Positions 1 through 7,763 of a stretch of 64,000 bases of DNA are shown piece by piece (the stretch's first letter is position 1; each line of letters begins with the position of its first letter). Location: NCBI RefSeq assembly GCF_005780185.1, contig NZ_VBUI01000024.1, positions 1 through 64,000 on the forward strand. Reading direction: 5' to 3'. Origin of the DNA: Halomonas urmiana (lineage in GTDB: Bacteria; Pseudomonadota; Gammaproteobacteria; Pseudomonadales; Halomonadaceae). Both the position numbers and the translations under genes were made by a program. The notes under the pieces are model-generated. The model was not told where the DNA came from, did not search any database, and saw only the letters and a list, made by a program, of their open reading frames with translations.

Positions 1-77
1 AAGCTCGAAGCTCGAAGCTCGAAGCTCGAAGCTCGAAGCTCGAAGCTCGAAGCTCGAAGCTCGAAGCTCGAAGCCAG
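1..77. repeat. Tandem heptamer array (AAGCTCG), left arm of repeat A
   Basis: Ten exact copies of the 7-base unit AAGCTCG fill 1-70, followed by one variant unit, AAGCCAG. The array begins at the window edge and probably continues outside. Together with the oppositely oriented units at 135-168 it flanks the hairpin at 103-134. The same design recurs after priA and after hslU. Confidence 0.9.
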
Positions 78-102
78 CATGATCGCCTAGCTTATCAAAG
101 TG

Positions 103-134
103 ACAACCCCCGGTGGGACTCCACCGGGGGTTGT
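103..134. terminator. Strong hairpin downstream of zipA
   Basis: A perfect inverted repeat has 14-base arms (ACAACCCCCGGTGG and its complement) and a 4-base loop. It lies 30 bases past the zipA stop. There is no long T-run on either side, so it may terminate transcription in both directions or protect a 3' end. It sits between the two halves of heptamer repeat A. Confidence 0.65.
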
Positions 135-168
135 CTTCCAGCTTCAAGCTTACAGCTTCCGGCTTTAG
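135..168. repeat. Heptamer array, right arm of repeat A
   Basis: Successive units CTTCCAG, CTTCAAG, CTTACAG, CTTCCGG and CTTTAG read as AAGCYNN units on the minus strand. They are therefore inverted relative to the array at 1-77. The array runs up to and includes the zipA stop codon at 165-167. Confidence 0.75.
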
Positions 169-1808
169 TTCACCTGATAGCGGTTGAGGCGATTGCGGCG
201 CTCAAACTCCTGCACCCGCTGGCGGGCGAACTCCACGGTCTGGGCGGTCATCACGCTCAGGTGCTCGTCCTTCAGCACGCCGCCCAGATGGCGGACGATG
301 ACCATAGCGGTCTCGACCATCGCCTCGAAGGCCGCCGCGGTATCACTGGCACCCGGCAGCGGCATCAGCAGGGTGATGCCCTGAGTGCGGAAGTCGTCCA
401 TGGCCTCGATGGGGAAGGTCCCCGGCTTGACCACGTTGACCATCGAGAACTGTAGGCGGCTGTCGGGATCCTCGGTCTCGAAACGGTGGAAGATCCCCAT
501 GTCGCGACCGTAGCGCAGCCCGCAGGCCAGCATCAGGTCGAGCAGCGCCGTGCCCGAGAAACCTTCCTCGTCGCGGGACATCACGCTGATCACGAGGATC
601 TCCTCGGCGTGACTCAGGGTCTCGCGCGCATGCTCGGCGTTGACGTCGTGACGCAGCGCCCGCTCGAGCACCGGGTGGGTGCGCACCACGTCATCGCGCG
701 GGGGCCGATCGTCCATGGCGGCCTCGGCGGGCGCTTCCCAAGGCGGCTCCGCATACGAAGCGGGAGCCTCGTGCGCCTGCTGCCGGCCGCGCGACGGGGT
801 GAAGAGCGGATCGGCATCGTCGGTGCGCGCCACCGCCTCGGCCTCGAGGCGCCGCCGCTCGGCCTCGCGCACGGTCTCCTCCTGCTCGGCCTTCTGACGC
901 TGCGCTGCCTCCCGGGCGGCCTTCTCGGCGCGCGCCTGCTCCCGGCGCTGCTTTTGGTCGCGCTTGTGCTCGCGGCGGTCGTTCAGGGTCTTCTGCAGGG
1001 AGGCGCCGAAACGCTGCACGGAGGAGCCCACCCGCCGGGAACCGCTCTTCAGGGAGTCGCCCATGCCCTCGAGGTCCACCAGCCGATAGCGCTCCTCGTC
1101 GGCATAGGCGTCGTGATCCTCGGGATCGGCGGCCAGGGCGCCGATGCCCTCGGCCTCGCCGGCCGTCCGCACCTCGGTCTCTTCCGGATGAGTGAGCGCT
1201 GGCTCTCGACGCGTCTCGGCGGTGGCGTGACCGGCAGAGAGGCCGGCGTGTTCGGCTCTCGCGGCTTCATCCTGTTGCGCGGACGCTGCTTGGGAAGACG
1301 AGACCGGGTCAGCATGCGCTTCACGGCGCACGGGGCGAGCGCTGTCACCCTGGCGATCGCGCGACGTCTCGTCTCGCGGGGCGCTGGCGCGCGGGGTGCC
1401 GTGGGCGGTGTCCTGCTGGACGCCTACGTCGTGGCGGGCGGCCGTTGACGCGCGGTCGTCGGCCGTCTCGGCCGGCCTGACCTCTTCGGCGTGGCGCCGG
1501 AACTCCGACAGCACCCGCGACGGGCCGGGATGCTCTTGGCGCTGCAGCTTGGGCTTGGGACGCACGGCCCCCTCGTCCGCCGGCCTGACGACCCGCGCCC
1601 CTCCGTTGGGCAACTCCCAGTTGATTTCGGCCCGGCGGGCCTCGGCGTCGGGGTCCACCTCGGGCTCGGCGTGCTCGTCAGCAGCGGTGCTCTCGACCTG
1701 ATCCAGACGCGGTACGCGACGTTGACGCTGCAGGCGACGCACGCCATCGATGACGATGAGCGTCACCAGCGCCAGCCCTAGTATGATCAGCCACTCTCTC
1801 AATTCCAT
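165..1808 (-). CDS. zipA: Cell division protein ZipA
   Basis: ZipA is an inner-membrane anchor that binds FtsZ and stabilises the division ring. The 547-residue product starts with a short N-out membrane segment (about residues 6-22). A very long Ala/Glu/Arg-rich linker follows, including a highly charged, coiled-coil-prone stretch around residues 270-330. It ends in the globular FtsZ-binding domain (about 405-540), recognisable from EEILVISVMSRDEEGFSG and the conserved FPIEAMDDFRTQGI region. It is much longer than E. coli ZipA (about 330 residues), and the extra length is all in the linker. It lies downstream of smc on the same strand, which is the usual order in this group. ligA, the usual next gene, would lie outside the window. 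Confidence 0.93.
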   Translation of the reverse strand: MELREWLIILGLALVTLIVIDGVRRLQRQRRVPRLDQVESTAADEHAEPEVDPDAEARRAEINWELPNGGARVVRPADEGAVRPKPKLQRQEHPGPSRVLSEFRRHAEEVRPAETADDRASTAARHDVGVQQDTAHGTPRASAPRDETSRDRQGDSARPVRREAHADPVSSSQAASAQQDEAARAEHAGLSAGHATAETRREPALTHPEETEVRTAGEAEGIGALAADPEDHDAYADEERYRLVDLEGMGDSLKSGSRRVGSSVQRFGASLQKTLNDRREHKRDQKQRREQARAEKAAREAAQRQKAEQEETVREAERRRLEAEAVARTDDADPLFTPSRGRQQAHEAPASYAEPPWEAPAEAAMDDRPPRDDVVRTHPVLERALRHDVNAEHARETLSHAEEILVISVMSRDEEGFSGTALLDLMLACGLRYGRDMGIFHRFETEDPDSRLQFSMVNVVKPGTFPIEAMDDFRTQGITLLMPLPGASDTAAAFEAMVETAMVIVRHLGGVLKDEHLSVMTAQTVEFARQRVQEFERRNRLNRYQVN

Positions 1809-2034
1809 GGGTCGTCATGCCTTTTGCTAAGGCGCCATGCCTGATGGTTGTCCGTCAACAGCATAGCGCGATTGCCAAAAAAAGGGCCAATTCTTTTATT
1901 TGTCAAGCTCGGCATTGTGATGCCGTCACCTGACCCGGCCCTTCGCAATCGCCCTTCGGGTTCCCCATGCGTCCCTGCATTTCCATCGTTGTTTCCATCC
2001 TTGTTAACCCGTTTACCGTTGACGTTCAAGCCCA

Positions 2035-5000
2035 TCAGGCCTCGGCCAGGGCCGCAGCCTCCTCCACGCCCACCGAGACCAGGCGCGAGACACCCGGCTC
2101 CTGCATGGTCACCCCCATCAACCGTTCCGATGCCTCCATGGCGATCTTGTTGTGGGTGATGTAGATGAACTGAACGGTATCGGACATCTCCTTCACCAGC
2201 TTGGCGTAGCGCCCGACGTTGGCGTCATCCAGCGGCGCATCGACTTCATCGAGCATGCAGAAGGGCGCCGGATTGAGCTGAAAGATGGCGAAGACCATCG
2301 ACAGCGCGGTGAGGGCCTTTTCTCCGCCGGACAGCAAGTGAATGGTGCTGTTCTTCTTGCCCGGCGGGCGCGCCATGATGGCCACGCCGGTCTCCAGCAA
2401 ATCCTCGCCGGTCAGCGTCAGCCAGGCAGTTCCGCCACCGAAAACTCGCGGGAAAAGGCCCTGTAGCCCGTTGTTGACACGCTCGAAGGTGTCGCGGAAT
2501 CGCGTCCGAGTTTCCTGATCGATCCGCCGGATCGCCCGATCCAGGGTCTCCAGGGCCTCGCTGAGCTCGGCGTGCTGGGCCTCCAGGTAGTCGCGACGCT
2601 CGGCCTGCTGGTCGTACTCCTCGATGGCCGCCAGGTTGATGGCGCCCAGTCGCCGGATGCGCTCGCCGACCTCCTCCAGCCGGGTCTGCCAGGCGGATTC
2701 GGTGGCGTTGGGGTCGAGACTCTCGGCCAGGCTTTCGGCATCGTGATTCAGTTCAGCGAGCTGCTCGTCCTGGGTCTCGGCTTTGAGCGCCAGGGCCTGG
2801 ACCTGCATGCGCGACTCCTGCAGGCGCTCGCGGATCCCCTCGAGGTTGCGCTCATGCCCCTGGCGGGCCTGCTCGTCTTCGCGCAGACGCTCGACCAGCT
2901 CGGCGGCGCGGGCACGGGTCTCGTTGAGCATCCGCTCCTCGCGCTCGCGGCGGGCCAGCAGCTCGTCGAGGCGTTCGCGCCGCTCCTCATCGGGCTCGTG
3001 GAGCCCCTCGCGGGCCTCCTCCAGTTCGGCGCAGCGCAGCTCGAGGCGCTCGCGCGCCTCGCCGGCCCGCCCCTGCTGCTCGGCGAGACCGGTACGCTCC
3101 GTGGACATCCGCTCCTGCTCGAGGGCCAGGCGCTGGGCCTGATCGGCCAACGGCCGCTGGCGGGTTCGCAGCGCGGCCAGCCGCTCTCGGGCCTCGCGGC
3201 GCTGCCGCTCGAGGCGCTCGCGGGTCTCGGCGCCCTCTTCCAGACAGGCCATGGCCGCCTGCCACTGCTCGCGCGCCTCCTCCAGGGCCAGCATCGCCTC
3301 CTCGCGGGATTCGGCCAGCCCCTCGAGTTCTTCGGCGAGCTCGGCGGCGCGCCCTTCCAGGTGCTCGAGCCGGCTGGCGAGCCCGCTCTCCTGCACGGCC
3401 AGCTGCTGGCGCTGCTGCTCGAGCTCGCGCTCCTCCTGGCGCGTCTGTTCCAGGGCCGACTCGCCCTGCTCGACCCGGGCCGCGGCCGCCTCGAGACGCT
3501 GCTCCTGTTCGCCCAGGCACGTCTCCACCTCGGCGAGGCTCTCGCGCACCTCCGCCTCTCGGCGCCGGCTGACCAGCAGGGCATCGGGCCCAGCGCCGGC
3601 GCCGCGATGACGTACCCAGCCCATGCCGAGCCAGAGACCGTCGGGGGTAATCAGGCTCTCGCCCGCGGCGAGTGCCTCGCGCGCGGCCCAGGCCGCCTCA
3701 CGGCTCTCGATGCAGCGAATGCCGGCGAGCCACTGGCCGGCCGCCCCGGCGCCACGCACCCGGGCGGCTAGGCTCCCCGCCGGCGCGCTGACCTCGTCGG
3801 CCTCGAGCAGGCCGAGTTCGGCCTGGGGCGGCGCCACCATGGCCTCCTGAGACGCGCCCCGAGCCGCCAGACGCGCGCTCAGCCAGGGCGCCAGCACCCA
3901 GGAGACCGCCTCCTCCCAGCCGGACTCGACCTCGAGCGACTCGCCGAGGCGCGGCTGCCCCCCCAGGCCGTGGGCGGTCAGGTGCGCGTCGAGGGCCTCG
4001 TCGTGATCGGCCAGGGCGGCCTCGATCAGGGCCTCCAGCGAGGCCAGCTCGCCCTGCAGGGTGCTGCGACGCTGACGGTCGACCTCGCGGGCCTCCTCGG
4101 CCTCGCGCACCGCGCCGCGGGCGGCGTCGCGGTCGGCCTGGAGCTCACCGCGGCGCGCCTCGAGCTCGGCCAGCTGGCCCTCTATCTCGGCGTGACGCTC
4201 GGCCAGCTCGCGGCGCTGCTCACCGAGACCGGCGATATCGGGGAGTTCCGCGTGCTGCTGGCGGCGGCGACGCTCGTCGGCCGAGAGGCGCTCGAGCCGG
4301 CCCTCCAGGTCACGCAGGCGATCCTGGGCGCGTTCAGCCTCGCGGCTCTGCTCCTGCCAGCGCTCGCCGAAGCTTTCCCAGGCGGCCTCGGCCTCCTCGG
4401 CGAGCGGTTCGGCTTCCTCCAGGGCGGCCTCCAGCTCGGCGAGTTGCTCCGCCACCTCCTCCTGCTCGGGCCCCAGGGTCTCGAGGCGCTCCTCGAGACG
4501 CGCCAGGCGTTCGCCGTCGTCATCACCCAGGCGGGCGAGCTCGGCGAGCTCGCGGCGCGCGGCCTCGAGATCCCGAGCCAGCTGCTGGTCGCGGGAGCGG
4601 GTGTGCTCAAGGTCCTGCTCCAGGCGCGCGATGGCGGTGGTGGTCTCGTAGAAGCTCGACTGACGGCCGTCCAGCTCCTCGGCCAGGCGATCGTGCTCGG
4701 CACGAGCCTCCTCGAGGCGCGTCTCGGCCTGGCGCATGCCCAGCACCTCGCGCTCCACCGCGGTCTCGAACTCGCGAACGCGGTTCTCCTCCTCGGTCTG
4801 GCTGGCGCGCAGCGCGCGACCGCGCAGCAGCGCCAGCTCGCCCTTGAGGCGATGCTCCTCCTGCTTGAGGTTCTGGTAGCGGCGCGCCGCCTCGGCCTGG
4901 CGCTTGAGGCGCTCGAGCTGCTTGTCGAGCTCCTCGCGGATGTCCTCCAGACGCTCCAGGTTCTCCTGGGTGCGACGCATGCGGTTCTCGGTCTCGCGCC

Positions 5001-5529
5001 GCCGCTCCTTGTACTTGGAGATGCCGGCGGCCTCCTCGAGGGTGGCGCGCAGCTCCTCGGGGCGTGCCTCGATCAGCCGCGAGATCATGCCCTGGCCGAT
5101 GATGGCGTAGGAGCGCGGCCCGAGGCCGGTGCCCAGGAAGAGGTCGGCGATATCGCGCCGCCGACACTTCTGGCCGTTGAAGAAGTAGCTGGACTGGGCG
5201 TCCCGGGTGACCTGGCGTTTGACCGCGATCTCGGCGTACTGGGCATAGATGCCGCCCATGGCACCGTCGCGGTTGTCGAAGAACAGCTCGATGGAGGCCA
5301 TGCCCACCGGCTTGCGCCCGGTGGAGCCGTTGAAGATGACGTCGGTCATCGACTCGCCGCGGAGGGTCTTGGCCGAGGACTCGCCCATGACCCAGCGCAC
5401 GGCGTCGATGATGTTGGACTTGCCGCAGCCGTTGGGGCCGACGACGGCGGTCATGTTGCCATCGAAGGGCACGGTGACCGGGTCGACGAAGGACTTGAAA
5501 CCCGCCAGGCGAATCGATGTCAGGCGCAT
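2035..5529 (-). CDS. smc: Chromosome segregation ATPase SMC
   Basis: SMC is a condensin ATPase that organises and segregates the chromosome together with ScpA and ScpB. The 1164-residue protein has an N-terminal Walker A (GPNGCGKS, residues 31-38) and a long heptad-rich coiled coil. A hinge lies around residues 500-660 and a second coiled coil follows. The C-terminal head carries the ABC signature LSGGEKALTALS and Walker B FCMLDEVDAPLDD. Full family length is present. Having SMC instead of MukB separates this organism from the enterobacterial lineage. The start lies only 4 bases from the ccmI stop, so it may be co-transcribed with the cytochrome c maturation genes. Confidence 0.97.
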   Translation of the reverse strand: MRLTSIRLAGFKSFVDPVTVPFDGNMTAVVGPNGCGKSNIIDAVRWVMGESSAKTLRGESMTDVIFNGSTGRKPVGMASIELFFDNRDGAMGGIYAQYAEIAVKRQVTRDAQSSYFFNGQKCRRRDIADLFLGTGLGPRSYAIIGQGMISRLIEARPEELRATLEEAAGISKYKERRRETENRMRRTQENLERLEDIREELDKQLERLKRQAEAARRYQNLKQEEHRLKGELALLRGRALRASQTEEENRVREFETAVEREVLGMRQAETRLEEARAEHDRLAEELDGRQSSFYETTTAIARLEQDLEHTRSRDQQLARDLEAARRELAELARLGDDDGERLARLEERLETLGPEQEEVAEQLAELEAALEEAEPLAEEAEAAWESFGERWQEQSREAERAQDRLRDLEGRLERLSADERRRRQQHAELPDIAGLGEQRRELAERHAEIEGQLAELEARRGELQADRDAARGAVREAEEAREVDRQRRSTLQGELASLEALIEAALADHDEALDAHLTAHGLGGQPRLGESLEVESGWEEAVSWVLAPWLSARLAARGASQEAMVAPPQAELGLLEADEVSAPAGSLAARVRGAGAAGQWLAGIRCIESREAAWAAREALAAGESLITPDGLWLGMGWVRHRGAGAGPDALLVSRRREAEVRESLAEVETCLGEQEQRLEAAAARVEQGESALEQTRQEERELEQQRQQLAVQESGLASRLEHLEGRAAELAEELEGLAESREEAMLALEEAREQWQAAMACLEEGAETRERLERQRREARERLAALRTRQRPLADQAQRLALEQERMSTERTGLAEQQGRAGEARERLELRCAELEEAREGLHEPDEERRERLDELLARREREERMLNETRARAAELVERLREDEQARQGHERNLEGIRERLQESRMQVQALALKAETQDEQLAELNHDAESLAESLDPNATESAWQTRLEEVGERIRRLGAINLAAIEEYDQQAERRDYLEAQHAELSEALETLDRAIRRIDQETRTRFRDTFERVNNGLQGLFPRVFGGGTAWLTLTGEDLLETGVAIMARPPGKKNSTIHLLSGGEKALTALSMVFAIFQLNPAPFCMLDEVDAPLDDANVGRYAKLVKEMSDTVQFIYITHNKIAMEASERLMGVTMQEPGVSRLVSVGVEEAAALAEA

Positions 5530-5533
5530 GGAC

Positions 5534-6778
5534 TCACTCGACGACCCGGTCGATCACCACCTCGACGGGATCCCCGTCGACCCTGTCCACCGAGACCCCG
5601 CCGAGGGTGCCGACCAGATCGCCCGGCTGCGGCGTGGCCTCCCCGCTCTGGGAGACGCGCACCGTCAGCCGCGCCGCCTCCACCTGGGAGAGCTTGGCCA
5701 TCGGTGCCATGGCGTCGGCGTCGTTGAGCACCGTGGTCAGCGGCAGCTCGCCGAGCCGCACTCGCGCCACGGCCAGCGGCGGCAGCTCGCCGGCGAGGTC
5801 GCGAGCCACCACGAAGACGGTGGCATCGTCGTCGAGCCGGCCGGCGAGTTCGTCGGCGAGGCGGACCCGCACGGCGATGCCGGGCCCCTCGGCGACGGCC
5901 GGCTGGTCAGGATCGGGGGCGACGCCCAGGCGCTGCTGGGCCACGCGGATGCCCTCGCGCAGGGCCTCGGCGGAGTCCGGATTGCTCATGCCGGCGATGG
6001 CCCGGCGCCAGCGGTCGATGGCGGCGTCGTAGTCACCCGTCTCGAAGGCCTCGATGCCGAGCATGCCGAGCACCGTGGGTTGGGCGGGCTCCGTGGCCAG
6101 CACCTCGTCGACCAGCGCCTGGACCCCCTCGGTCATCTCGCGGCCGGCGGCGAAGTAGCGAATCTGGGCGAGTTCGGCGAGCAGCCAGGGCTGGCGCCCC
6201 TCCAGCGCGACCAGCCGCTCCAGGGCGCGGGTGGCCTCCGGGATGCGGCCGCTGTCGCGATAGAGCGGGAACAGAGAACGCCAGACGTTGGGGTTGTCGG
6301 GTTGGCGCTGGGCCTGCTCCTCGAGGCGTTCGATCAGCATCGGCGTCGAGCCTTCGGGGTCGCTCATCACTTGGCGCTGCACGGCGTAGAGAGCGAGGTC
6401 CCCCTCGGCCCCCTCGTGGTGGTACCAGGCGACGCTGGCCAGCACCACGGCCACCATCACCACCGGCACCACCAGCCGGCCGGAGGCGGCCGGCTTGAGC
6501 GGGGCTCGTTCGAGATGCTCGGTGTCCTCGAGCAGGCTGCGCTCGAGCTCCAGGCGATCCTCCTCGAGGCGGGCCGCGTCGATCTCGCCGCGGGCGTGGG
6601 CGGCCTCTAGCGACGCCAGCCGGCGACGATAGATGGCGAGGTTCTGTTCGGTGGTGCGGTCGTTGGCCTCCACGTCACGCTGGGCCGCGCGCACGCCCGC
6701 GGCACGACGCAGCGGAGCCACCAGCAACCACAGGGCCGGCAGCAACAGCACGGCCAGGGCGATCCATAGCAGGGTCAT
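5534..6778 (-). CDS. ccmI: Cytochrome c maturation protein CcmI
   Basis: CcmI is the apocytochrome c chaperone of System I and presents the unfolded apoprotein to the CcmFH heme ligase. The 414-residue product has two membrane segments (about residues 4-24 and 98-118) joined by a cytoplasmic coiled-coil-like region. A periplasmic TPR-like domain follows (QAQRQPDNPNVWRSLFPLY and similar repeats). Its ATG overlaps the ccmH stop in an ATGA arrangement. It is the last ccm gene and is followed almost immediately by smc. Confidence 0.92.
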   Translation of the reverse strand: MTLLWIALAVLLLPALWLLVAPLRRAAGVRAAQRDVEANDRTTEQNLAIYRRRLASLEAAHARGEIDAARLEEDRLELERSLLEDTEHLERAPLKPAASGRLVVPVVMVAVVLASVAWYHHEGAEGDLALYAVQRQVMSDPEGSTPMLIERLEEQAQRQPDNPNVWRSLFPLYRDSGRIPEATRALERLVALEGRQPWLLAELAQIRYFAAGREMTEGVQALVDEVLATEPAQPTVLGMLGIEAFETGDYDAAIDRWRRAIAGMSNPDSAEALREGIRVAQQRLGVAPDPDQPAVAEGPGIAVRVRLADELAGRLDDDATVFVVARDLAGELPPLAVARVRLGELPLTTVLNDADAMAPMAKLSQVEAARLTVRVSQSGEATPQPGDLVGTLGGVSVDRVDGDPVEVVIDRVVE

Positions 6779-7245
6779 TCGTTTCTCTCGCGATTGATCA
6801 GGGCATCCAGGCGATCACGCTCCTCGGCGCTCAGGGCACGGGCCGAGGTGCGGCGCCGCGCGCGCACCATCAGCACCACCACCACGGCGCCGAGCAGCAC
6901 CAGCGCCGCGGGCAGCCCCCACAGCAGCAGGGTGCGACCCTCGAGGCGCGGATTGTAAAGCACGTAGTCGCCGAAGCGGCGCACCATGAAGTCGAGGATC
7001 TCCTTGTCCGAGCGGCCATCCTGGAGCTGGGCGTAGACCCGGTCGCGCATGTCGCCGGCGATCGGCGAGTCGGAGTCGCCGATCGCCTGGTTCTCACACT
7101 TGGGGCAACGCAGGCTGGCGGTCAGGTCCTGGTAGCGCTGCTCGGTCACCGGGTCATCGAACGGGCGGACCTCGATGCCCGCCGCCTGGGCGAGCAGCGG
7201 CAGCAGTAACAGCGCGGCCAGCAGGCCGCGGATCAGTCTCGCCAT
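6775..7245 (-). CDS. ccmH: Cytochrome c maturation protein CcmH
   Basis: CcmH is a membrane-anchored thiol oxidoreductase that keeps the CXXCH cysteines of apocytochrome c reduced for heme attachment. The 156-residue product has a signal sequence (about residues 1-22). The family motif LRCPKCENQ follows, with redox cysteines C47 and C50. A C-terminal membrane segment is near residues 105-125. It is the short form, without the TPR domain that is fused in E. coli; CcmI supplies that part here. It overlaps ccmG by 13 bases and ccmI by 4. Confidence 0.93.
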   Translation of the reverse strand: MARLIRGLLAALLLLPLLAQAAGIEVRPFDDPVTEQRYQDLTASLRCPKCENQAIGDSDSPIAGDMRDRVYAQLQDGRSDKEILDFMVRRFGDYVLYNPRLEGRTLLLWGLPAALVLLGAVVVVLMVRARRRTSARALSAEERDRLDALINRERNE

Positions 7246-7763
7246 TTTTCCACCTCCGGCAGGATCGTCTCGCGCACGTCTTCCGGCTTGATGTAGCCGG
7301 TGTGGTGATAGCGGATGATGCCGTCACCGTCGACCAGGAAGGTCTCTGGGGCACCGTAGACGCCGAGATCGAAGCCCAGGGTGCCAGCGGGGTCGAAGAC
7401 GTTGACCTCGAAGGGATTGCCGAACTCGGCCAGGAACTCGCGGCCCTTCTCCCGGGTGTCCTTGTAGTCGACACCGACCAGGCGCACGCCGCGGTCGGCC
7501 AGGTCGAGCAGCTGCGGCATCTCCTGCTTGCAGGTCGGGCACCACTCGCCCCAGACGTTGACCAGGGTGACCTTGCCCTCGAGCAGCGAGGCATCGACGG
7601 TGCGCTCGGGCTCCTCCAGGGTCGTCAGCTCGAAGGCCGGGAACTCCCGGGCCATCAGCGCCGAGTCACGCTCGAAGGGATTGATCGACAGCCCCATGTA
7701 GAGGAAGCCGCCCAGCACCAGGAAGCCGAGCAGCGGCAGCAGCAGCAGCAGGCGACGCTTCAT
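7233..7763 (-). CDS. ccmG: Thiol:disulfide interchange protein CcmG/DsbE
   Basis: CcmG is a periplasmic thioredoxin-fold reductase, anchored by an N-terminal membrane segment (about residues 4-23). It passes electrons from DsbD to CcmH or to apocytochrome. The active site WCPTC is at residues 74-78 (C75, C78). The downstream region contains the cis-proline loop and the GVYGAPETFLVDGDG motif typical of DsbE. The ATG at 7763 gives 176 residues and overlaps the ccmF stop in an ATGA junction. An upstream in-frame ATG would add 42 Arg/Gly-rich residues that lie inside ccmF, so it was rejected. Confidence 0.95.
   Translation of the reverse strand: MKRRLLLLLPLLGFLVLGGFLYMGLSINPFERDSALMAREFPAFELTTLEEPERTVDASLLEGKVTLVNVWGEWCPTCKQEMPQLLDLADRGVRLVGVDYKDTREKGREFLAEFGNPFEVNVFDPAGTLGFDLGVYGAPETFLVDGDGIIRYHHTGYIKPEDVRETILPEVEKWRD

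Noticed and set aside
1-168. CRISPR-like array
   Set aside because: The repeat unit is 7 bases with no spacers, and no cas genes are present.
486-1448. A 320-codon plus-strand frame opposite zipA
   Set aside because: It is a codon-bias shadow of zipA, with no recognisable domain or ribosome site.
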